Positions 53,070-60,924 of a stretch of DNA of 64,000 bases are shown in pieces. Numbering within the stretch: the stretch's first letter is position 1; each line of letters starts with the position of its first letter. The stretch comes from Geothermobacter hydrogeniphilus (lineage in GTDB: Bacteria; Desulfobacterota; Desulfuromonadia; Desulfuromonadales; Geothermobacteraceae). The stretch is taken from the NCBI RefSeq assembly GCF_002093115.1, contig NZ_NAAD01000011.1, positions 62,001 through 126,000 of the forward strand, in the 5' to 3' direction. Position numbers and translations under genes: made by a program. Below the pieces are notes generated by a model, which ran no database searches, had not been told where the DNA came from, and worked only from the letters and a program-made list of their open reading frames with translations.

Positions 53070-53606
53070 CTAGAGCATGCCCAGAAGGCGCCCGAGATTC
53101 TCGATGAAGTTACGACGTTTGATCTTCATTTCAGCAACTGTCCAACCTTTTTGCAATGGCGTACCCGGAGCCCCCCCGGAATCAGCTGCTTTCCCATCGA
53201 CGTCAGATGCCATCCCCGTCGGAGTCGGCACTCCCCGCATGAGCGGGAGAGATTGCCAGAACCGGTCCCGATCCGGCTCCGGCATGCGGACAAAATCAAG
53301 ATTGCCGAGCATGAACCCGAGCGTCTCGGCAAAATGGTTGGCCTCCCCGAGAACACGACAGGCCTCGTCCTTGCCGAGCGGGCCCTCCCGGTTGAGGTAA
53401 ATCGCCAACCGGCAGGCTTCATGCAGATGCAGAATAATCGCCACCCGGAGCCCGCCGGTAACCTGAAAAACACAAATGTAGGCGGTCGCAAGTTGAGGCT
53501 CAAGCCCCGGCAGGCTGACCTGAACATCGCTCAGGGAACGTTCCAGCCTGAGAACCTGGCGGGCGGGAATATTCAACCTCAGTCGTTTTTCATCCCACTG
53601 AAACAT
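53070..53606 (-). CDS. Conserved-looking protein of unknown function
   Basis: This 178-residue protein has no recognised domain. It starts MFQWDEKRLRLNIPARQ; a second ATG one codon upstream is equivalent. Residues 10-75 alternate like beta strands and contain hydrophobic segments without forming a membrane helix. A Gly/Ser/Pro-rich stretch (about 125-145) looks disordered, and the C-terminus (MKIKRRNFIENLGRLLGML) is a basic amphipathic helix. It sits tightly between a PfkB kinase (8-nt gap) and a TPR lipoprotein (11-nt gap), so it belongs to that operon. Function is unknown. Confidence 0.75.
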   Translation of the reverse strand: MFQWDEKRLRLNIPARQVLRLERSLSDVQVSLPGLEPQLATAYICVFQVTGGLRVAIILHLHEACRLAIYLNREGPLGKDEACRVLGEANHFAETLGFMLGNLDFVRMPEPDRDRFWQSLPLMRGVPTPTGMASDVDGKAADSGGAPGTPLQKGWTVAEMKIKRRNFIENLGRLLGML

Positions 53607-53614
53607 CACCCTGG

Positions 53615-54523
53615 TCAGAGTCCTTCAAATTCGGTGAGCAGTTTGAAGCGCCGAAAACGCTCTTCGATATCACGGTACTCAAGATCCCGGAGCCGATCGA
53701 GACTGAAATTTTCCACAACAAAGGAGGCCATGACGCTGCCGAAAATAATGGCCTGGCGAATGCTCCCGTCACCAAAATTCCGGTTGGCGGCCAGGTAGCC
53801 CATAAAGCCTCCGGCAAAAGTATCACCGGCGCCGGTCGGATCGAATACCGTTTCCAGCGGATAGGCGGGAGCGGCAAAAATCGTATGCTCACTGAACATC
53901 AGCGCACCATACTCACCCCGCTTGATGACCACCGTTTTCGGTCCCATGGAAAGAATGGACTGAGCGGCCTTGACCAGGTTGGCCTCTTCAGCCAGTTGCC
54001 TGGCTTCGGCCTCGTTGATCATCAGGATATCGACCCTGGTCAGGGTTTTCAACAACGCCTCGCGCCGGCCCGAAATCCAGAAATTCATGGTGTCACAAAC
54101 CACCAGTTCCGGATGACGCACCTGGTCCAGAACCTGGGACTGAAGTTCGGGGTCGATATTGCCGAGGAAAACAAAATCGGCGTCCCGATAGGACTCCGGC
54201 AGAATCGGCTTGAAGTTCTCGAAGACATTCAGGCGGGTGTCGAGAGTCTTGGCCTCATTCAGATCATAGCCGTACTCCCCCTTCCAGCGGAAAGTTTCTC
54301 CGGGGACAACCTTGACGCCTTCGAGATTCACATTGCGGGCCCGCAGAAAATCGAGATGTCGCTGCGGAAAATCCTCGCCGACCACCGCAACCAGGTTGAT
54401 GTCGGCAAAAAAACTGGCTGAGGTTGAAAAATAGGTTCCCGAACCGCCGAGGACCTCCTCAACCCTGCCGAACGGGGTCTGTACCGAATCGAAGGCCACA
54501 GAACCGACCACCAGAATACTCAT
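53615..54523 (-). CDS. PfkB-family carbohydrate/nucleoside kinase
   Basis: This 302-residue kinase has an N-terminal VVGSVAFDSVQTPFG, the substrate GGSGTYFSTSA segment, and the C-terminal signature DPTGAGDTFAGGF with the catalytic Asp. The order is that of ribokinase/adenosine kinase proteins. The ATG at 54523 has AGGAG six bases upstream. The gene lies next to methylthioadenosine phosphorylase, so a nucleoside or a phosphorylase-derived sugar is a reasonable substrate, but the sequence does not settle it. Confidence 0.87.
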   Translation of the reverse strand: MSILVVGSVAFDSVQTPFGRVEEVLGGSGTYFSTSASFFADINLVAVVGEDFPQRHLDFLRARNVNLEGVKVVPGETFRWKGEYGYDLNEAKTLDTRLNVFENFKPILPESYRDADFVFLGNIDPELQSQVLDQVRHPELVVCDTMNFWISGRREALLKTLTRVDILMINEAEARQLAEEANLVKAAQSILSMGPKTVVIKRGEYGALMFSEHTIFAAPAYPLETVFDPTGAGDTFAGGFMGYLAANRNFGDGSIRQAIIFGSVMASFVVENFSLDRLRDLEYRDIEERFRRFKLLTEFEGL

Positions 54524-54617
54524 CACCTGCTCCTGAAACGGAAAAATCGTCCGATGGTCAGTCACCGGATTACAAAGTTCATATATACCGTTTTAATCTG
54601 ACGACCGCAAGCTCCAT

Positions 54618-55481
54618 TCAGGAGAGATATTTTCCCATGATCACGGCCAGTTTTTCCCTGGTTGCCGCCGGTATCAACGCGCGGTCGGTCATGATGGCGT
54701 ACTGCAGCGCCATCCCGCAGCTGCAGGTCCGCTCGCCGGCCAGACATTTCACGGCCGCGGCGATAATATCTTTCGCCATGGCGACATTCTGCTGAATCAG
54801 GGCGACCACCGCCTCGACCGAAACATCCTCATGCCCCTCATACCAGCAGTCGTAATCGGTCGCCAGGGCGATGGTGCTGTAACAGAGCTCGGCCTCGCGG
54901 GCCAGCTTGGCCTCGGTACTGTTGGTCATGCCGATGACGTCAACGCCCCAACCGCGATAGATACGCGACTCGGCGCGGGTCGAAAACTGCGGCCCCTCCA
55001 TGCAGAGGTAAGTCCCGCCTTCGTGAACCGTCGCCCCCACCTCACGTGCCGATTGTGCAAGGATGGCGGCCAGACGACCGCAGACCGGGTCGGCAAACTG
55101 GACATGGCCGACGATGCCTTCACCGAAGAAGGTACTGTTACGGGCAACCGTCCGATCAAAGAACTGGTCGGGGATGACAATATGGCCGGGAACGATCTCT
55201 TCCTTCATGCTGCCGACCGCCGACACCGAGATGACCTGGTCGACACCGAGTTTTTTCAGGGCGTAGATGTTGGCGCGAAAATTCACCTCGGACGGCAGCA
55301 GCCGATGGCCGCGGCCATGACGGGGCAGAAAGACCATGCGGACATCGCCGAGTCGACCGGTGACCAGCAGATCCGATGGATCGCCATAGGGGGTGCCGAC
55401 CTTTTCCTCACGGACATCTTCGAGGCCTTCCATGGCGTAAAGACCACTGCCTCCAATCACTCCAATCGTCATTTCCTTCAT
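54618..55481 (-). CDS. mtnP: S-methyl-5'-thioadenosine phosphorylase
   Basis: This 287-residue enzyme cleaves methylthioadenosine (and commonly 5'-deoxyadenosine) with phosphate. It has IGVIGGSGLY, PRHGRGHRLLPSEVNFRANI, SAVGSMKEEI, the MEGPQFSTRAESRIYR substrate loop, GMTNSTEAKLAREAE and DYDCW. The MTAP-type loop distinguishes it from the PNP at 50.8 kb. Its ATG shares an A with the RlmN stop (TGATG), so the two are translationally coupled. It salvages nucleosides left by SAM-using enzymes. Confidence 0.93.
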   Translation of the reverse strand: MKEMTIGVIGGSGLYAMEGLEDVREEKVGTPYGDPSDLLVTGRLGDVRMVFLPRHGRGHRLLPSEVNFRANIYALKKLGVDQVISVSAVGSMKEEIVPGHIVIPDQFFDRTVARNSTFFGEGIVGHVQFADPVCGRLAAILAQSAREVGATVHEGGTYLCMEGPQFSTRAESRIYRGWGVDVIGMTNSTEAKLAREAELCYSTIALATDYDCWYEGHEDVSVEAVVALIQQNVAMAKDIIAAAVKCLAGERTCSCGMALQYAIMTDRALIPAATREKLAVIMGKYLS

Positions 55482-56539
55482 CAGACATCTCCCTCTTTTT
55501 CCTGCCCGGGGCAGGTACAGTTTTCCAGTTCACCCTTGAGTTGTCCGCAGGCGGCCAGGATATCCCTGCCCTTGCTCGCGCGACGCACCGCCACCAGGCC
55601 ATGGTCCAGCAGGAAAGTCTGGAACCGACGGATGGTCCGGTCATCCGGGGTCTGAAAAGGAGACCCCGCGTATTCGTTGAAGGCGATCAGGTTGACCTTG
55701 GCCTTCACGCCGTGCAGCAACCGAACCAGCTCCCTGGCATCGGCCACCGCGTCATTCACTCCCCGCAGGAGGATATATTCGAAGGTGATCCGCTCTCCCG
55801 GCTTCAGCGGATAATTGCGGCACGCCGTCATCAGCTGATCGAGGGGATAACGTCGATTGATCGGCATCAGCCGGTCACGCAGGGCATCGTTGGCGGCAGT
55901 CAGAGAAACCGCCAGTCCGACCCGGACGCGGCACCCCAACTCCTCCATCTGCGGCACCAGCCCGGAGGTCGACAGGGTCACCCGGCGCGGGCTGTAATCA
56001 AAACCCTCGGGGGCATAGAGGATCTTCAGGGCGCCGATGACATTATCCAGATTATGCAGCGGCTCCCCCATCCCCATCAGGACGATATTGTTGACCGGAC
56101 CGTCCTTGCGGGCGGCACAGACCTGGTTGACAATTTCTGCGATCGTCAGGTTGCGGGTCAGGCCGAAAGAACCGGTAAGACAGAAAGAACACTGCATGGC
56201 GCAACCGACCTGGCTGGAAATACAGAGCGTCGAACGCCCCCCCTCCATGGGGATACGTACCGTCTCCACGGTTTCACCGTCAGCAAGGCGGAACAGATAC
56301 TTGCGGGTGCCGTCACGGCTGACCTGCACCGTCTCCGGCTCCCAGTTGGAGATCATTGCACGCCCGGCGAGATCTTCGCGCAGGACCTTGGAAAGGTCGG
56401 TCATGGCGGCCAGGTCGCAGACCCCGCGCTTGTAGATCCAGCGCAGCAGCTGGCGGGCGCGAAAGGCTTCCTTGCCGAGTCCCTGGAGAAATTCGGTCAA
56501 CTGTTCAGGAGTTAAATTTTTCAGGTCAACTGGCGACAT
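55481..56539 (-). CDS. rlmN: RlmN, dual 23S rRNA/tRNA adenine-C2 methyltransferase
   Basis: This 352-residue radical-SAM enzyme methylates C2 of an adenine in 23S rRNA and tRNA. The cluster motif VGCAMQCSFC gives Cys113, Cys117 and Cys120; Cys106 in STLCISSQ aligns with the methyl-bearing resolving cysteine pair, and the second is in DILAACGQL near the C-terminus. MGMGEPLHN and LIAFNEYAGSPFQ are further family marks. The ATG at 56539 matches the family start; an upstream in-frame stretch to 56599 is spurious. The C-terminus carries an extra CTCPGQEKEGDV tail. It is followed without a gap by mtnP. Confidence 0.95.
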   Translation of the reverse strand: MSPVDLKNLTPEQLTEFLQGLGKEAFRARQLLRWIYKRGVCDLAAMTDLSKVLREDLAGRAMISNWEPETVQVSRDGTRKYLFRLADGETVETVRIPMEGGRSTLCISSQVGCAMQCSFCLTGSFGLTRNLTIAEIVNQVCAARKDGPVNNIVLMGMGEPLHNLDNVIGALKILYAPEGFDYSPRRVTLSTSGLVPQMEELGCRVRVGLAVSLTAANDALRDRLMPINRRYPLDQLMTACRNYPLKPGERITFEYILLRGVNDAVADARELVRLLHGVKAKVNLIAFNEYAGSPFQTPDDRTIRRFQTFLLDHGLVAVRRASKGRDILAACGQLKGELENCTCPGQEKEGDV

Positions 56540-56963
56540 AGAAATATCCGGGGATCGGGTCGTTACACACCATCGGCCAACAGCACACCACAGCGTCAAT
56601 GCATCGAGGCGTCAAGGTATCGGATTTTTTATCAAATCAAGGCGCAGCCCGATGAGCGCGGAGGCGTAGCCCTGAATCAGTGAGCCCCATGTCGGCGGAT
56701 AGCACAAGTCATTGATCTGCCTGAGCTTCCCAAAAATCACCAGCGAACCTATGGGTGCGCTTCAGATTTTTGAAAATCTCGTTCAGGTCAAGCACTTGCA
56801 CTCTCCACCCAACAGGAACTCACCGATGCAGGGTAGCGACAGCTACGTCGCACAAGCGAAGCGGGCCTGCAACGCAGAGTTGATGAAAAAGCCGACGCCC
56901 TACGCAAAAAAGGCCTTGCGGATGGTACCCGCAAGGCCTTCAAGATGCAAGTTTTCAACTCGT
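56540..56963. other. 424-bp intergenic region with degenerate palindromic repeats
   Basis: No gene is seen. It carries the ndk terminator (listed separately). An imperfect palindrome at about 56800-56880 is centred on GTAGCGACAGCTAC, with arms starting ACTCTCC and ending GCAGAGT. A 7-bp hairpin AGATTTT/AAAATCT lies at 56764-56779. A GC-rich block with GAGCGCGGAGGCGTAGCC at about 56654-56671 resembles decayed intergenic repeats. Confidence 0.55.
56906..56940 (-). terminator. Rho-independent terminator of ndk
   Basis: A perfect 11-bp stem (AAGGCCTTGCG/CGCAAGGCCTT) with a 9-nt loop is followed on the minus strand by a T run. It lies 24 nt after the ndk stop codon. Confidence 0.93.
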
Positions 56964-57377
56964 TTAAAGCAGTTCCAGCCCGGAAAAGAAGTAACCGATC
57001 TCAAAGGCCGCGGTTTCAGGAGCGTCGGAACCATGAGTGGCATTTTCACCGATCGAGGTGCCGAATTCCTTGCGCAGGGTCCCTTCGGCAGCTTCGGCGG
57101 GATTGGTGGCTCCCATCAGGTCTCGCCATTTTTTAATCGCGCCCTCGGCTTCAAGCACCATGACCACGCAGGGCCCGCTGCTCATGAAGTCGGTCAGTTC
57201 ACCAAAAAAGGGACGTTCCTTATGGACATAATAAAAACCCTCGGCCTCAACCTTGCTCAGGTAGAGTTTTTTCAGACCGACAACCTTGAATCCCTCGGCA
57301 TAGATGCGGGCGAGAATTTTCCCGGCATGACCGGCGGCGAATGCATCGGGCTTGATAATTGCGAACGTCTGTTCCAT
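56964..57377 (-). CDS. ndk: Nucleoside diphosphate kinase
   Basis: This 137-residue enzyme balances nucleoside triphosphate pools. It shows the family start [12 protein letters not shown], the kinase Lys in that segment, and the catalytic His in [12 protein letters not shown] near residue 117. The length is standard. The ATG at 57377 gives the family N-terminus; an in-frame upstream stretch to 57440 overlaps the divergent transpeptidase start and is rejected. GAGG lies 13 bases upstream, rather far. A terminator follows, so it is monocistronic. Confidence 0.95.
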   Translation of the reverse strand: MEQTFAIIKPDAFAAGHAGKILARIYAEGFKVVGLKKLYLSKVEAEGFYYVHKERPFFGELTDFMSSGPCVVMVLEAEGAIKKWRDLMGATNPAEAAEGTLRKEFGTSIGENATHGSDAPETAAFEIGYFFSGLELL

Positions 57378-57411
57378 AGTTCTTTTATAACCTCCCTCAG
57401 GATGAGTTCTC

Positions 57412-58341
57412 GTGCGTAAAAAGACGCGACCTTTTAGCACTGCCCGGGGAAAAAGTCAAGCAGCCTCACGTTGCCTGCGTCGACTTCTTCCCGCCCTGTT
57501 CCTGATCCTCGCCGGGGTCTCAACCGCCTCGGCATGGAGCCCGGTGCGCTATGCAGAATCGTTGCTTACGGACGGCAGTCCCGCCGTCATCGGCCACAAC
57601 CGGGATTATGTGGTCGGGTCCAATGAGACCCTGATGGAAATTGCCGTCAAGACCGGCGTCGGCTTTGACAACCTGTGCCGGGCCAACCCGGACAGTGACC
57701 CCTGGCATCCGCAGGTCGGCTCCCGCCTGATCCTTCCCCTGGCGTTTCTGCCCCCGGACGACCTGATTACGGGGATCACCATCAATCTGGCGGAGATGAG
57801 ACTCTACCTGGTCTGGTCAGAGGATGGGCAACGCCGGATACGCGCCTACCCGCTCGGCATCGGCAGGGACGGCTGGGAAACGCCGCCGGGTGATTTCCGC
57901 GTCACCCGCATCCTGCGCCATCCATCCTGGACACCTCCGCCGTCGCTGCGCAAAGAAAAACCGGACCTGCCGGCGGTGATCCCGCCCGGTCCGGACAATC
58001 CCCTGGGAGAGTTCTGGATCGGCACCAGCGCCCCGGGAATCGGGTTGCACGGCACCAATCAACCGTTCGGCGTCGGTCGCCGGGTCAGCCACGGCTGCCT
58101 GCGCCTCTACCCGCGCGATATCCGTGATCTCGTCACCCGGGTCAAACCGGGGATGCCGCTTCGCATCCTCAACCAGCCGGTGAAAATCTCAGTCAGAGCT
58201 TCCAACCTCTACCTGGAAAGCCACGCGCCCCCCCTCAACCCGGAGCCGCTGCCGGCAACAGTTCCGATGGACCGGATGGATATCCACCGGGCGATTCTGG
58301 CTGCTCGCGGCATCCCGTTGCGGTTTTCAATCCAGAACTGA
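57412..58341 (+). CDS. L,D-transpeptidase (YkuD/ErfK family) with LysM-like segment
   Basis: This 309-residue periplasmic enzyme is predicted to cross-link peptidoglycan or attach proteins to it. It has a signal peptide with a long basic n-region (to about residue 41), a LysM-like stretch ([23 protein letters not shown] by its ends YVVGSNETL and GVGFDNL, about 66-108), and a YkuD domain (about 120-260) with HGTNQPFG and the catalytic SHGCLRL, Cys229 and His227. The start is a GTG at 57412; no better in-frame start exists before the leader. Only 34 bp separate it from the divergent ndk start, so their promoters must overlap. Confidence 0.9.
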   Translation: MRKKTRPFSTARGKSQAASRCLRRLLPALFLILAGVSTASAWSPVRYAESLLTDGSPAVIGHNRDYVVGSNETLMEIAVKTGVGFDNLCRANPDSDPWHPQVGSRLILPLAFLPPDDLITGITINLAEMRLYLVWSEDGQRRIRAYPLGIGRDGWETPPGDFRVTRILRHPSWTPPPSLRKEKPDLPAVIPPGPDNPLGEFWIGTSAPGIGLHGTNQPFGVGRRVSHGCLRLYPRDIRDLVTRVKPGMPLRILNQPVKISVRASNLYLESHAPPLNPEPLPATVPMDRMDIHRAILAARGIPLRFSIQN

Positions 58342-58353
58342 GAACTGATCCTG

Positions 58354-58653
58354 TTACTTTTTCAAACTCAATTCGAATGCTTTTTTTGCCTCGTCGGCAC
58401 TTTGCGCCGCCTCGCCCGCCGAAGCTTCGGCACGACGAGCGGCGTTCTCCGCCCGGTTCGCGGCGGCATCGGCCCGCTGAGCGGCAACGGTCGCCCGCCC
58501 GGCAGCATCATCCGCCTTCTGGGCATATTGGGCCGCCTGCTGACCCGCCGCAGTCGCCTTTTCGAGCAGAGCCCGGTCAGACGGTGAAAGCTGCGCCGTA
58601 CAACCAACCAGCAATATCGCCGCCAGAGCTGCCAATACTGTCAATCGTCCCAT
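58354..58653 (-). CDS. Small alanine-rich coiled-coil lipoprotein (Lpp-like)
   Basis: This 99-residue protein has a clear lipobox LLVGC and then an uninterrupted alanine-zipper helix with heptad-like AANRAENAARRAEASAGEAAQS spacing. It resembles Lpp/OprI-type outer-membrane lipoproteins and ends in a Lys pair (LSLKK), as Lpp does where it is linked to peptidoglycan. The ATG at 58653 has GGAGG seven bases upstream. It is convergent with the L,D-transpeptidase 12 nt away, the enzyme class that attaches Lpp, an attractive functional pairing (inference). Confidence 0.87.
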   Translation of the reverse strand: MGRLTVLAALAAILLVGCTAQLSPSDRALLEKATAAGQQAAQYAQKADDAAGRATVAAQRADAAANRAENAARRAEASAGEAAQSADEAKKAFELSLKK

Positions 58654-58936
58654 CTTCAAACCTCCATCGCAGGTGAATTTCAGGTTCCCGCCTCAAAAGC
58701 GACAACCAGTCTCGTTCATCAGTGTGTTTAATATCTAGCGCAAAACACCCCACTGTCAATCTCCCATGCCTCACGGCAGATTGTTCATAAACTTTTCACC
58801 CCGATGGGTCGATAAGGGAGATAGCGAACATTTAACCCCGAATTCGTGTTCTCACGGCTTCGGGCCGAAGACTTCACAATCCGCACGGCCGGACCATTCC
58901 GGACCGACGGCCTCTGCGACTCTTCAGGAGGCGGAT

Positions 58937-59497
58937 ATGCACAAAGAAAAACCGATCGAACCTGTTTTCAGCCTGCGCTTTCAACTCAAATACTGCCTGG
59001 CCATGGTCGCCGGGTCGATCCTCACCAGCCTGGTCCTCTTCTTCTATCTCGATCAGGGCCTGGGCAACGGCTATTTTGAATCACTGGTCACCCTGAGCAA
59101 TCTCGAGGCGACGGTTCCCTCCTACCTGATCATATCCTTCAGCGTCCAGCTGGTTCTGATCATCCTGATTACCATCGTCATCCACCTCTTTGTTTCACAC
59201 AAGATAGCCGGCCCGGTCTACCGTTACGAACTCGCCCTGACCAGCATCCTCAAGGATGACCTGCGTTACGATGTGCGCACCCGCCAGGGAGATCAGCTCA
59301 AATCAATGGTCCATGCACTCAATGGGTTCATCGATTCCATGCGGGACATCTTCACCGAGGTTCACAATCTGCATGAACTGCTTGACGAAGAATTGAAACA
59401 CGATTCGCCCGATTTCGAGAAGGTGGCCGCTGCGGCCAGACAAATGCGACTGCAGCTCGCCGCTGATTCCAGGAACAACGGAGGGGCTGAATCATGA
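58937..59497 (+). CDS. Two-helix membrane protein with HAMP-like domain, no output domain
   Basis: This 186-residue protein has TM1 (about 19-38), a periplasmic loop of only about 24 residues, TM2 (about 63-86), and a HAMP-like segment (about 90-140, SHKIAGPVYRYELALTSIL by its ends SHKIAGP and ALTSIL, then QLKSMVHALNGFIDSM), followed by a short coiled coil. There is no kinase, cyclase or chemotaxis output. AGGAGG lies at good spacing before the ATG. Its stop overlaps the start of a heptahaem cytochrome (ATGA), so they are cotranslated. Probable role: membrane partner of that cytochrome; not known. Confidence 0.8.
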   Translation: MHKEKPIEPVFSLRFQLKYCLAMVAGSILTSLVLFFYLDQGLGNGYFESLVTLSNLEATVPSYLIISFSVQLVLIILITIVIHLFVSHKIAGPVYRYELALTSILKDDLRYDVRTRQGDQLKSMVHALNGFIDSMRDIFTEVHNLHELLDEELKHDSPDFEKVAAAARQMRLQLAADSRNNGGAES

Positions 59498-60288
59498 AAA
59501 AACTGCTCATATTCAGCTGCATTCTGGTTGGGATCGGCAGTTCGGCTTTTATCGGCTTCGGCCGTGACAACGGCCCTCATGATTTTACCGGCAAGTGCGA
59601 ACAATGCCACCTGGTGGCGCCGCAGAAGGGACAGCCCGGGATTTTTGTCCAGGATATCGACTCTCTCTGCGAATCCTGCCACCAGATCGTTGAAAGCAAT
59701 TCCCACCCATCCAAAGTTGCACCGAGCATGAAACTGCCCAAGGGTTTTACTGTCGACTGGCAGGGGCGAATCACCTGCACAACCTGTCATAATCCGCACC
59801 CCGACAATGTCGCCGACAATCCCTTCATGTTGCGATCATCCAAGCGGGGCAAGCAGTTCTGTGTTTCCTGCCATAAAGATCTGTTCAAAAACCCGAAGAA
59901 ACATCTTTCGGCGTCCCGCATTGCTCACACCAAGAGCTGGACACCGCCGACCCGGGACACGCTCGACAAGGCTCTGGACCAGGTTTCCCTGGACTGCCTC
60001 ACCTGCCACGAGGGGAGCGTGGGACCGGCCGCCAAATTCTCATTGCCGAACGAGAGAAACCTGACCTTCAGGGGCACGAACTTCAGTCATCCGATCGGCA
60101 TGGACTACGCGCAGGCGGCTTCCAGCAATCGCGAACTGCGATCAGTGGATGACCTTTCGCCGATGATTTCCCTTTACGAAGGCAAGGTCGGCTGCGCTTC
60201 CTGTCACAACCCGTTCTCCCACGAAGAGGAAATGCTGGTTTTCAACAATCGACGCAGCGCCCTCTGTCTCGAGTGCCATATCAAATAG
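59494..60288 (+). CDS. Heptahaem c-type cytochrome
   Basis: This 264-residue exported cytochrome has an N-terminal hydrophobic leader (about 4-22) with no clear cleavage site or lipobox, so it may stay anchored. Seven CxxCH motifs are present: CEQCH, CESCH, CTTCH, CVSCH, CLTCH, CASCH and CLECH. Spacing is uneven, with a 50-residue haem-free stretch before CASCH. It is flanked by two similar HAMP-type membrane proteins, overlapping the first by 4 nt and 9 nt from the second. Periplasmic electron transfer or redox sensing is likely; the electron partners are unknown. Confidence 0.93.
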   Translation: MKKLLIFSCILVGIGSSAFIGFGRDNGPHDFTGKCEQCHLVAPQKGQPGIFVQDIDSLCESCHQIVESNSHPSKVAPSMKLPKGFTVDWQGRITCTTCHNPHPDNVADNPFMLRSSKRGKQFCVSCHKDLFKNPKKHLSASRIAHTKSWTPPTRDTLDKALDQVSLDCLTCHEGSVGPAAKFSLPNERNLTFRGTNFSHPIGMDYAQAASSNRELRSVDDLSPMISLYEGKVGCASCHNPFSHEEEMLVFNNRRSALCLECHIK

Positions 60289-60297
60289 GAGGCTGAC

Positions 60298-60858
60298 ATG
60301 CGCTACCCTTTCCGTCGTCGCAATTTTTTCATCAAAAAAGAGTTTCAGGGAAAATTCATTCTCATTTACGGTCTGACCCTGATCGGTCTTGCCGCACTGA
60401 TCACCTGGATTCTATCGACCAAGATACGTAACGCGCTGGAATGGCAGATCTACTCATCGCATCTCCGGGTGGAACGGACCGGTGATTTCATGTTCGGCCT
60501 GCTGATGGAAACCAATGTTATCGGCATCCTCGCCATCCTCGGCCTGGTCATTCTTATTTCGATGGTCATCGTCAATCGGCTCAACCTTCATTTTCAACGC
60601 ATGGGCACAACCCTGAACCAGATGGCTAAGGGGGATTTCAGCCAGCCCCCGCAGGCACCAAGCCGGTTTCAGGAAATTACCCAGTTGATTTCCCTGCTGG
60701 AGGAGATGAAGATGCACTATCGGGAAAAGTTTGCTAGTCTTGACGATATTCTGCAATCGATCGAAACAGCAGCCCGTGACCAGGCCGATACCGACAGACT
60801 TATACAGGAACGGGACCGGTTGTCACAACTGCTCAGCCGGACCCGTCTGCCCGACTGA
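60298..60858 (+). CDS. Second two-helix HAMP protein, no output domain
   Basis: This 186-residue protein has the same plan as the one at 58937: basic start with IKKEFQGKFILIY, TM1 (about 20-40), a periplasmic loop of about 34 residues, TM2 (about 74-92), and a HAMP segment (RMGTTLNQMAKGDFSQPP by its ends RMGTTLNQM and GDFSQPP), then a coiled coil to the C-terminus. The sequence is only distantly like its neighbour. It follows the heptahaem cytochrome by 9 nt. Together they suggest a membrane complex that passes a redox signal inward, or simply anchors the cytochrome. Confidence 0.8.
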   Translation: MRYPFRRRNFFIKKEFQGKFILIYGLTLIGLAALITWILSTKIRNALEWQIYSSHLRVERTGDFMFGLLMETNVIGILAILGLVILISMVIVNRLNLHFQRMGTTLNQMAKGDFSQPPQAPSRFQEITQLISLLEEMKMHYREKFASLDDILQSIETAARDQADTDRLIQERDRLSQLLSRTRLPD

Positions 60859-60924
60859 GTTCGGCTGCCCGGACTGTGCAATCCCCCGCCCGCGACCGGG
60901 GACCTGCCATGGATGGAGATTCAC

